The notes below the pieces were generated by a model that was not told where the DNA came from, did not search any database, and worked only from the letters and a program-made list of their open reading frames with translations. Below are positions 14,409 through 20,944 of a stretch of DNA of 20,944 nucleotides, piece after piece (positions within the stretch are counted from its first letter, which is position 1; each line of letters opens with the position of its first letter). This DNA is from JAGTVG01 sp964389805 (GTDB lineage Bacteria; Bacteroidota; Bacteroidia; Cytophagales; Cyclobacteriaceae). The translations under genes and the position numbers were made by a program. The stretch lies in assembly GCA_964389805.1 (NCBI GenBank), contig CAYMFU010000189.1, forward strand, positions 1 to 20,944, in the 5' to 3' direction.

Positions 14409-16249
14409 TAATCCTGAAAAAATATAGGGATATATTTTTGGTGATCTTTACTCTGTTCTTATTTAATAACAGAGGGGCAGCGCAATTACAATTGGCCCCG
14501 GTAACTGATCCTGGATCCACAACTGATTTTGAAAGTACAACCAGGAAGATGGAAGAGGATACTTTATCCTTGCCCATATGGGATGATTTTTCCTATGAGG
14601 GGGGCTTCCCCAACCCGGATATATGGATAAACAGCCCCAATGTGCTTATAAATTACTCCCTGGGAATACGGCCACCTACACTCGGAGTGGCCACATTTGA
14701 TGGAGCTACTGCAAATGGAGGCATTTATAGTCCGGTGCCGGAAGCCGTTGGCATTGCAGATTCATTGGTTTCTAAACCCATAGATCTTAGTACATTAGGA
14801 CCCACTGAGATAAATTCGGTTTATTTGAGTTTTTTCTGGCAGTTCTATGGATTTCCTGAAATCCCTGATGCAGAGGATTCTTTGAGGCTGTTCTTTAAGA
14901 ACCAACAAAATGAATGGGAAGTAATTGATGTGTTTGATCGTGATCGGGCGATAGCAAGTGATACTTTCCAACAAGTAATCTATAAAGTGGAACCCCGCTT
15001 TCTTCATACAGCTTTTCAATTCAAATTTGAAAATAAGGCCCGTTTGTCCGGGACATATGATTCCTGGCATATCGATTATGTCTATTTGAACAAGGGCCGG
15101 ACCATTACCGACCTGGCTTACCTGGACAGGGCGATCACTCATCCACCGGATTATATATTCGATGGATATTCTGCAGTACCCCTTGAACAATTTGTCGCCA
15201 ATCCTGATAAATTCATCATTCAATCTAAAGTCGATATTTATAACCTGGACGCATTACTTCAACCCATTGAATATACTGCCATAATCAGGGATACATTCGA
15301 TAAGAACAAGATCATCGATACATTGAATTTTAATACAGAAGTAAATCCGCCTTTGCAAGGATTTCAGAGGAGAACATTATTTACAAATGAAATCGATGTG
15401 GATAAACTCGACCTTACTTCGGATTCAATTTACCTTACCATGGATTTCTATATCAGTTCGGGCGATACCATAGCAGAAGGCGTAATAGATTACAGGGCCA
15501 ATGATACCACTTCTTTTGATTATGCTCTTACAAATTATTATGCTACAGATGACGGCACAGCAGAATTTGGACTGGGACTGGAACAGCTTGACGCGCAACT
15601 GGCTTATATGTTTGTGATTGAAGAGCCTGATGTAATAAACAGGGTAGACATTCATTTTCCTAATATCGGCAGAGACCAGGCTGGGACAGCTTTTAGTTTC
15701 AGGGTTTGGCGGCGACTTACAGATAATCCCGATGATCTGCTTTTTGAACGGCAAGACATGGCCATATCAGCCATTTCGAACTTTAACGAGTTTCAAAGCA
15801 TTCGCCTTTCTGATATATATGTGACCGATACCTTTTATGTTGGGTATGAGCAAAGAACGAATCTATTCATGGCTGTGGGATTCGATAAGCAACATGATGC
15901 CGGGGAACGTATTTTTTATAATGTGCTTGGCGACTGGATCCCAAATACCGATCATCATGGCAGCCTTATGATAAGGCCTTATTTTGGGGATAGCACTCCC
16001 ACCGCATTTACCGAAGAATCATTAATACAACCCAAGATATACCCAAATCCAACCAAAGGGATCATACGTATTGAAGGCAGGTACGAAAGATTAACGGTTT
16101 ATGATCTGCTTGGAAATACTTTGATCGATATAGGTGCTTCGGATACTACCACTGAATTGGATCTTAGCAGTTTTAAAGAAGGCATATATATTGTAAGGGG
16201 ATTTTCCGGAGGAGAATATTTTATAGAGAAAATACTGAAACAGCGTTGA
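14405..16249 (+). CDS. Secreted protein with T9SS type A sorting domain
   Basis: A 614-aa exported protein. The signal peptide reads MIILKKYRDIFLVIFTLFLF followed by NNRGAAQ. The central body is rich in strands and aromatic/Asp residues (WDDFSYEGGFPNPDIWINS, SFFWQFYGFPEIPDAEDSL, SWHIDYVYLNKG) and resembles the adhesive or choice-of-anchor jelly-roll modules of Bacteroidota surface proteins; there is no enzyme motif that I recognise. The final 80 residues (IYPNPTKGIIRIEG, LTVYDLLGNTLIDIG, LSSFKEGIYIVRGF, EKILKQR) are a type A C-terminal domain for the type IX secretion system. The ATG overlaps the stop codon of the PASTA gene, which ties its synthesis to that protein. The surface location is well supported, the function is not known. 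Confidence 0.88.
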   Translation: MIILKKYRDIFLVIFTLFLFNNRGAAQLQLAPVTDPGSTTDFESTTRKMEEDTLSLPIWDDFSYEGGFPNPDIWINSPNVLINYSLGIRPPTLGVATFDGATANGGIYSPVPEAVGIADSLVSKPIDLSTLGPTEINSVYLSFFWQFYGFPEIPDAEDSLRLFFKNQQNEWEVIDVFDRDRAIASDTFQQVIYKVEPRFLHTAFQFKFENKARLSGTYDSWHIDYVYLNKGRTITDLAYLDRAITHPPDYIFDGYSAVPLEQFVANPDKFIIQSKVDIYNLDALLQPIEYTAIIRDTFDKNKIIDTLNFNTEVNPPLQGFQRRTLFTNEIDVDKLDLTSDSIYLTMDFYISSGDTIAEGVIDYRANDTTSFDYALTNYYATDDGTAEFGLGLEQLDAQLAYMFVIEEPDVINRVDIHFPNIGRDQAGTAFSFRVWRRLTDNPDDLLFERQDMAISAISNFNEFQSIRLSDIYVTDTFYVGYEQRTNLFMAVGFDKQHDAGERIFYNVLGDWIPNTDHHGSLMIRPYFGDSTPTAFTEESLIQPKIYPNPTKGIIRIEGRYERLTVYDLLGNTLIDIGASDTTTELDLSSFKEGIYIVRGFSGGEYFIEKILKQR

Positions 16250-16282
16250 ATTACTTGAATTTTATTTAGGATTTCGAATAAA

Positions 16283-16290
16283 TACCTTTG
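16283..16290 (+). promoter_or_regulatory. -7 element TACCTTTG, distal candidate promoter of fabH
   Basis: An exact TAnnTTTG match, 101 bases before the fabH ATG in the 142-bp gap after the T9SS gene. The upstream TTG at 16255 is somewhat too distant for a good -33 element. Confidence 0.35.
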
Positions 16291-16338
16291 TATCAATATA
16301 AAGCACGTATAAATTCCATAGCTTATAAGATATTTTTA

Positions 16339-16346
16339 TACTTTTG
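16339..16346 (+). promoter_or_regulatory. -7 element TACTTTTG, proximal candidate promoter of fabH
   Basis: A second exact TAnnTTTG match, 45 bases before the ATG at 16392. It would give an untranslated leader of about 38 bases. No clear -33 TTTG precedes it. Confidence 0.4.
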
Positions 16347-16391
16347 CAGGAATATTTTTCTTGAAATAGAAAATAATTTAAAAAATAGACA

Positions 16392-17381
16392 ATGAACAAA
16401 CAAGGGGCAGCGATTACTGGTGTGGCTGGATATGTGCCGGATTATGTATTAACCAATGCCGAACTGGAGAAAATGGTTGATACGAATGATGAGTGGATCC
16501 GAACGAGAACAGGAATAAGTGAGCGAAGGATTTTAAAGGGAGAAGGATTGGGAACGGCCTATCTGGGAACTAAAGCAGTTGAATCATTGCTTGAAAAGAC
16601 AAATACAAGCCCGGATGAGATTGATGGATTGATCTGTGCTACGGTTACTCCTGAGATGTTTTTTCCTTCAACAGCGAATGTGATTTGTGAAAACATAGGA
16701 ATAAAAGGAGCCATGAGTTTTGATATGGCTGCTGCCTGTTCTGGTTTTTTATATGCCCTTGAAACAGGCAATAATTTTATCAAGGCTGGAGGCATGAAGA
16801 AAGTGATTGTTATTGGTGCTGATAAAATGTCGTCTATAATTGACTATACTGACCGGAATACCTGTATTCTATTCGGCGACGGTGCCGGAGCAGTACTTCT
16901 TGAACCAGCGAGTGATGAACTTATTATCCAGGATGCCATACTTCGAAGTGATGGTGTAGGAAGAGATTTTATCGTTATTAAAGGAGGTGGCTCAGCCTAT
17001 CCTCCAACCCATGAAACACTGGATCAGGGATATCATACGTTTTATCAGGATGGCAGATCTGTCTTTAAATATGCAGTAACGAGTATGGCCGATGTGGCGG
17101 TTGAGATTATGGAGAGAAATAACCTGCAAGGGAACGATATCGCTTATCTCGTACCTCATCAGGCTAATCTCAGGATCATAGAAGCTACGGCTAAGAGAAT
17201 GGAAGTTGGCATGGAGAAAGTTACGGTAAATATTGCAAAATATGGAAATACCACAGCTGCAACTATACCACTATGCCTTTGGGAATGGGAAGATAAATTT
17301 AAAAAAGGTGACAATATAATCCTTGCCGCTTTTGGGGGAGGATTTACCTGGGGTTCAGTTTATCTTAAATGGGCGTATTAA
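16392..17381 (+). CDS. fabH: Beta-ketoacyl-ACP synthase III (KAS III)
   Basis: A 329-aa cytoplasmic condensing enzyme that starts fatty-acid elongation by joining an acyl-CoA primer to malonyl-ACP. The N-terminal ITGVAGYVPDYVLTNAELE and TNDEWIRTRTGISERR are typical FabH segments. The catalytic triad is visible: Cys116 in AAACSGF, His256 in VPHQANLRI and Asn286 in KYGNTTAAT. The end AFGGGFTWGSVYLKW is the family's C-terminal signature. Length and start (ATG 16392) match the family. It stands alone: the usual plsX/rpmF neighbours are not present. In Bacteroidota, KAS III often prefers branched or short primers, but that cannot be decided here. A second fabH copy elsewhere in the genome is possible. 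Confidence 0.95.
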   Translation: MNKQGAAITGVAGYVPDYVLTNAELEKMVDTNDEWIRTRTGISERRILKGEGLGTAYLGTKAVESLLEKTNTSPDEIDGLICATVTPEMFFPSTANVICENIGIKGAMSFDMAAACSGFLYALETGNNFIKAGGMKKVIVIGADKMSSIIDYTDRNTCILFGDGAGAVLLEPASDELIIQDAILRSDGVGRDFIVIKGGGSAYPPTHETLDQGYHTFYQDGRSVFKYAVTSMADVAVEIMERNNLQGNDIAYLVPHQANLRIIEATAKRMEVGMEKVTVNIAKYGNTTAATIPLCLWEWEDKFKKGDNIILAAFGGGFTWGSVYLKWAY

Positions 17382-17512
17382 ACCCTAGCTTATCGACCTA
17401 AATTTTATGGATTTGCTCTTCAAAGGAAGTTTAAGTCCGTTTTTAATGAATATGGGTGTGGTATTTCCTGATATAATGTAGTATATTCACTTGGACATTA
17501 GCTTTATACAAT

Positions 17513-18223
17513 ATGAAGGTAGCGGGTATCATTGAGGAAAGTAAAAGCCATTATCCTGGGGCTTTATCATATGTTATTCTTACCCAGGGATGTAATTTTA
17601 AATGCCATTATTGTTATAATTCCCCATCGACACGTCTTTTTGATCCTGAGGAAGTATCTGATTCAAAAATCGATGAAATACTGTCATTTCTGGAAGCCAA
17701 TAAGGAAAAATATGGAGCGGTTGTTGTCTCAGGGGGAGAGCCTACCTTGCATACAGATCTTGTGGATGTATTGAAAAGAATCAAAGCGATGGGTCTATTG
17801 ATACGCCTTGAAACAAACGGCACTCATCCAAAAATGCTATCCAAAATCGTAGGCCAGGCGTTGGTGGATTACGTTGCGATGGATATAAAGGCACCTCTGG
17901 CATCCGATAAATATAAAGATATCACTGGTGTAACCATCAGCACTTCTCAGCTGGGTAAAATCAACCAATCCATAAGGATCTTAACGCGTTCTGAAGTAGA
18001 ATATGAAATACGCACAACTTTAATCAAGCAAAAGCATTCTTTTCACGATATTCTGGACATTTGCAATACCATTGTGGGATGTAAAAGGTATTGTCTTCAG
18101 GATTTTGATGCAGATATTGCACACGATAAAACATATAATAATTTTTCCGGATATGATCAAAAGGAGCTTGAAAGATTGATCAAGGCCATTAACCCGGAGA
18201 TTAAGGAAGTATTGTTTAAATAG
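17513..18223 (+). CDS. Radical SAM protein, anaerobic ribonucleotide reductase activase type (NrdG2-like)
   Basis: A 236-aa radical SAM enzyme. The [4Fe-4S]-binding motif CxxxCxxC is at Cys27, Cys31 and Cys34 (CNFKCHYC), within TQGCNFKCHYCYN. SGGEPTLH is the SAM-binding GGE motif, with RLETNGTHP and VAMDIKAP following. The opening GIIEESKSHYPGALSYVILTQGCN matches the activase subfamily that generates the glycyl radical on class III ribonucleotide reductase. The reductase gene nrdD, often adjacent, is not in this window. Other activases or epoxyqueuosine-pathway relatives share the fold, so the exact partner is uncertain. It converges on the sulfatase gene with 22 bases between the stop codons. 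Confidence 0.85.
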   Translation: MKVAGIIEESKSHYPGALSYVILTQGCNFKCHYCYNSPSTRLFDPEEVSDSKIDEILSFLEANKEKYGAVVVSGGEPTLHTDLVDVLKRIKAMGLLIRLETNGTHPKMLSKIVGQALVDYVAMDIKAPLASDKYKDITGVTISTSQLGKINQSIRILTRSEVEYEIRTTLIKQKHSFHDILDICNTIVGCKRYCLQDFDADIAHDKTYNNFSGYDQKELERLIKAINPEIKEVLFK

Positions 18224-18245
18224 TATATAAAATCCTGAAATTCCT

Positions 18246-19685
18246 TTATTTCATCGCATCCTTTGCATTCTCGGATTGATTCCTGTTTTCCAGATTGGCT
18301 TTTCTTAATGTGTTCAATATTTCATCATTCTCATTCTCCCCTGATATATTATGATTTTCATCCGGATCTATTCGATGGTCGTATAACATCTCAGCATAAC
18401 GGGATCTACTGCTATCCAGCCATTCCGTATAACGGAATTCCTGATTTTTTACGGACTCCCCTTTTATAAACCTGCTGAATACAAAGGGTTTTCCCTTAAG
18501 ATTGGGATTGTCATAATATTTAACAAGACTTTCACCCTGGACATGGTCCGGAATAATTATTCCGGCCAGATCACAAAGGGTTGGATAAACATCTATAAAT
18601 TCGACCAGGGCATCTGTTTTTATTCCCCCCTTTTTCCAGGGAACCTTAAGGATTACAGGCGCCTTAAGAGAGGTTTCATAGTTACAGTGCTTGCACCACA
18701 GCCCATGTTCTCCCAGATTCCATCCATGATCTCCCCAGATTATCACAATGGTATTCTTATCCAGATCAAGTCGTTCCAATTCCCGTATTAATTTTCCTAT
18801 TAAGGCATCGGTATAACTTACGCAGGCATAATACCCATGAATTAATTTTCGAGCCATCGAATCAGGCAGGGGACCGTCAGGGGGGATATTATAATATCCC
18901 CTTAATTCTCCAAAATTATGTATAGAAGCAGCGGGTGCATTCTCCGGAATATGAGAATTGTCGGGAAGATTTATCTCATCGGGATCGTATAAGTTCCAAT
19001 ATTTTGTAGGTGCATTAAACGGAAGGTGGGGTTTAAAGTATCCAACTGCCAGGAAAAATGGTTTGTCCATATCCTTAAATCTTTTTAAATCCTTGATGCT
19101 TCGGTCCGTCAATTTGCCATCAAAGTATGCGTTGTCTTCAACATCCGCATTTTCATATGGTGGCCCGGCTCCATCATTGTTTTCCATAATCTCGATATTC
19201 TCTTTCTTCTGATAATCCCTCCAGTATTTTACACCGACTATATCGTCGGCCGGCAGCCAGGGGGCTTCGCTCCAGCTGTCTATTTTATCAGTCTTATGAT
19301 GGAATATCTTTCCGTTCGATATGGTATGATACCCATTGGCTTTGAAATGGTCAGGTAAACTAAGTGCTCCGGGGACATCATTATCTGCCCAGGTGTCATA
19401 ATCAATAAATCTGGACACGTTCGGTCGGATACCTGTCAATAAACTTGCTCTTGAAGCACCACAAACAGGTACCTGACAGTAGGCCTGCCTGAAGATTATG
19501 CCCGCTCCGGCCACCTGATCAATATTTGGAGATATTATATGACTGGCCCCAAAACAGTTCAGCTCAGGCCGAAGGTCGTCGACTGCAATAAACAAGATAT
19601 TCGGATGTGCCTGATCTGGTTTTTGATCGCAGGAATTAAGAATCACTACCAGAAAGAATAGAATAAAGGTGTTATAGCGCATCAT
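18246..19685 (-). CDS. Lipoprotein sulfatase, iduronate-2-sulfatase-like
   Basis: A 479-aa type I sulfatase. The ATG at 19685 (or the next codon) gives a lipoprotein signal (MMRYNTFILFFLVVILNSC, lipid Cys19); the longer frame begins with TTG at 19727 and puts extra residues before it. The core starts HPNILFIAVDDLRPELNCFG, with the metal-binding Asp36-Asp37. The formylglycine motif is CGASR (Cys75), an accepted variant of CxPSR. HLPFNAP and WGDHGWNLGEHGLWCKH supply more metal and sulfate ligands. The layout is closest to the iduronate-2-sulfatase-like group that removes sulfate from polysaccharides. Cys maturation needs a formylglycine-generating enzyme or anaerobic maturase, not present here. 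The terminal 35 residues are polar. The natural substrate cannot be read from sequence; marine or glycosaminoglycan polymers are likely. Confidence 0.92.
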   Translation of the reverse strand: MMRYNTFILFFLVVILNSCDQKPDQAHPNILFIAVDDLRPELNCFGASHIISPNIDQVAGAGIIFRQAYCQVPVCGASRASLLTGIRPNVSRFIDYDTWADNDVPGALSLPDHFKANGYHTISNGKIFHHKTDKIDSWSEAPWLPADDIVGVKYWRDYQKKENIEIMENNDGAGPPYENADVEDNAYFDGKLTDRSIKDLKRFKDMDKPFFLAVGYFKPHLPFNAPTKYWNLYDPDEINLPDNSHIPENAPAASIHNFGELRGYYNIPPDGPLPDSMARKLIHGYYACVSYTDALIGKLIRELERLDLDKNTIVIIWGDHGWNLGEHGLWCKHCNYETSLKAPVILKVPWKKGGIKTDALVEFIDVYPTLCDLAGIIIPDHVQGESLVKYYDNPNLKGKPFVFSRFIKGESVKNQEFRYTEWLDSSRSRYAEMLYDHRIDPDENHNISGENENDEILNTLRKANLENRNQSENAKDAMK

Positions 19686-19756
19686 CACTTCAAAAAAATT
19701 GTGTTCAAGGATGATGAAATTTAGCAATTGATTACAGAGATTCCTACCCTGAGAAT

Positions 19757-19786
19757 AATAATTTAAGTCTTAAGGACTTTAAATTA
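19757..19786 (-). terminator. Possible weak terminator after the 20830-19784 gene
   Basis: On the minus strand TAATTTAAAGTCC and AGACTTAAATTA form an imperfect hairpin of about 12 bp around TTA, followed by TTATT. It overlaps the stop codon (19786-19784) and lies before the sulfatase gene on the same strand. The low GC content of the stem makes termination uncertain; it may be an operator instead. Confidence 0.3.
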
Positions 19787-20830
19787 TGCGGCTAATCCCA
19801 ATTCTACGCGTTTTAAAATTCTCAAAACAAGAAATGTAATCCATCTGGAAGGATTTTCCTTTTGGCCAAACTCCCAATCTTCCCAGGCTGTCCAGACAGA
19901 TTCAGGTTTGAACTGCATGCTGCTGTTCGCTTTTGTTGTTAATACATTGATCATGTCTAAGAACCTGTGGTCATTTCTCACCCATGTAAACTGTGACAGG
20001 ACATCTGCAACGTGTAAAAGATCATACCAGATCAGAGGGGCTTTAAGTTTTCTGAAGTCGGATCCCATTTTAAAAAGATAGGGATGTTTATTGTAGCTAT
20101 TTTCCCACAGATCTAATAGTGCCTCTGTACCTTTATGTGAGGCGGTACTGTATTTCCAGGTCTTGGTTTGTGCAAGGACCTTAAGCATTAATAAATTAGC
20201 ATATGGGCAGGTGTCTTCCTTTTTCCCGGGACCATGGAATTTCTCCCCCAATGAACTGGAAGCAGTGCATCCCCAGCCATTGTTTCTTGCCTTTAGGACA
20301 AGGAATTTTAGTGCTTTATGCACATCTTTATCCTCCTCCATGCCAAATTTAACAAGAGAATATAAAATACTTGGTGCATCACAAAGGATCCAGCTAAGCT
20401 CGTCCTTACCTGATCCACCGACATGTTCAGGTATATTAAGTACTACTTCAAAAGGGCCTTCTTTTGATTTATTTTTTATGATCTTCTCAACTATGTTTTG
20501 AATGGGTTTGAATTCAACAGTAAGTCCTATATCGGCAAGAAAGGATAACTTATGCAACAATAATTTGGCATCATTATGTCTTGTAATGGCTTTGCCGGGC
20601 CATTCTTCCAGTTCACTGATTAAGTTCAGTATCTTCGGATCGGAGGTCAGGGCATTATACTCATGTTGAACAATCGGATTAATATTGTCAGAAAGTAACA
20701 GGTCTAATTTTGTCCGATACCTGACCCAAGATTCTCCTTCTTCCAGCCATTCAATGGTTTTATGTATAGGTTTTTCAACTATCAAGTTTTTTTTATTTAG
20801 ATTAAATAAAAGGACGTCAAATTTAATCAT
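19784..20830 (-). CDS. Uncharacterised protein, probable alpha/alpha-toroid (prenyltransferase-like) fold
   Basis: A 348-aa soluble protein without signal peptide. The N-terminal segment IEWLEEGESWVRYRTKLDLL and the end AWEDWEFGQKENPSRWITFLVLRILKRV match, from memory, a widespread family of hypothetical proteins annotated as prenyltransferase/squalene-cyclase-repeat-like (sometimes mislabelled as nitrogen-fixation proteins). In between, short helical pairs recur with W-G-C and P-W type contacts (NNGWGCTASSSLGEKFHGPG, DTCPYANLLMLKVLAQ, APLIWYDLLHVADVLSQF). No cyclase DxDD motif is seen, so catalysis of terpene cyclisation is not supported. The ATG at 20830 opens the frame. The gene lies on the same strand as the sulfatase, 98 bases upstream of it, with a possible terminator between, so a shared function is only a weak guess. 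Confidence 0.8.
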   Translation of the reverse strand: MIKFDVLLFNLNKKNLIVEKPIHKTIEWLEEGESWVRYRTKLDLLLSDNINPIVQHEYNALTSDPKILNLISELEEWPGKAITRHNDAKLLLHKLSFLADIGLTVEFKPIQNIVEKIIKNKSKEGPFEVVLNIPEHVGGSGKDELSWILCDAPSILYSLVKFGMEEDKDVHKALKFLVLKARNNGWGCTASSSLGEKFHGPGKKEDTCPYANLLMLKVLAQTKTWKYSTASHKGTEALLDLWENSYNKHPYLFKMGSDFRKLKAPLIWYDLLHVADVLSQFTWVRNDHRFLDMINVLTTKANSSMQFKPESVWTAWEDWEFGQKENPSRWITFLVLRILKRVELGLAA

Positions 20831-20944
20831 TTCAGTTTCTTTTTATTAATGAAGTTTAAAAATTTTATACTATCTTTTCAAAATTTTTAATTTAACCGCA
20901 TAATACGATGGTACTTAATACTTTAGATTGGTCTATTGTTTTTA

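Noticed and set aside
19784..20830. Functional terpene (squalene-hopene) cyclase
   Set aside because: It is about half the usual length and lacks the DxDD catalytic motif and QW repeats.

Overview
The window looks like chromosomal DNA of a free-living or environmental member of the Bacteroidota (Cytophagales/Marinilabiliales-like). It is AT-rich, with no clear Shine-Dalgarno sequences and several TAnnTTTG-type -7 promoter elements. It carries two secreted proteins with C-terminal type IX secretion sorting domains, an ECF sigma factor/FecR pair, a C-terminal DUF4974-type FecR domain, and a DnaG zinc motif of the kind seen in this phylum. I see no phage, IS element, CRISPR array or conjugation gene. 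Most of the window is ordinary core genome; the least ordinary part is the first 720 bases.

Layout. 1-172: a small palindrome and a minus-strand type II tRNA-like gene with a 49-nt variable region and anticodon GUC. 173-718: no convincing protein gene, but a candidate small RNA (promoter about 352-380, terminator 405-452) and a degenerate tandem repeat with a period of about 70 bp that runs into the end of the next gene. 719-1561 (-): six-helix voltage-gated potassium channel with a C-terminal zinc ribbon. 1719-3442 (+): ECF sigma factor and its FecR-like anti-sigma partner, without the usual TonB-dependent receptor. 3645-4103 (-): small membrane protein. 4394-5773 (+): tryptophanase, preceded by an 18-codon ORF. 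5794-7701 (-): DNA primase DnaG. 7821-8456 (-): secreted protein of unknown function.

8655-10039 (+): Mrp/ApbC-type P-loop ATPase and a NifU C-terminal-domain scaffold, a two-gene Fe-S cluster unit. 10177-16249 (+): M43 metalloprotease with T9SS tail, D-Ala-D-Ala ligase, membrane PASTA protein, and a second T9SS-tailed protein whose start codon overlaps the PASTA stop. This is a cell-envelope block. 16392-17381 (+): KAS III (fabH), behind two possible promoters. 17513-18223 (+): NrdG2-like radical SAM activase. 18246-19685 (-): lipoprotein sulfatase. 19784-20830 (-): an uncharacterised protein resembling alpha/alpha-toroid (prenyltransferase/squalene-cyclase-like) proteins.

Several genes appear to use non-ATG starts (GTG for the sigma factor, TTG for dnaG and mrp). 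For the channel, the sulfatase and the secreted protein at 7821, an internal ATG fits better than the longest reading frame. All functional calls come from reading motifs by eye; no database search was made.
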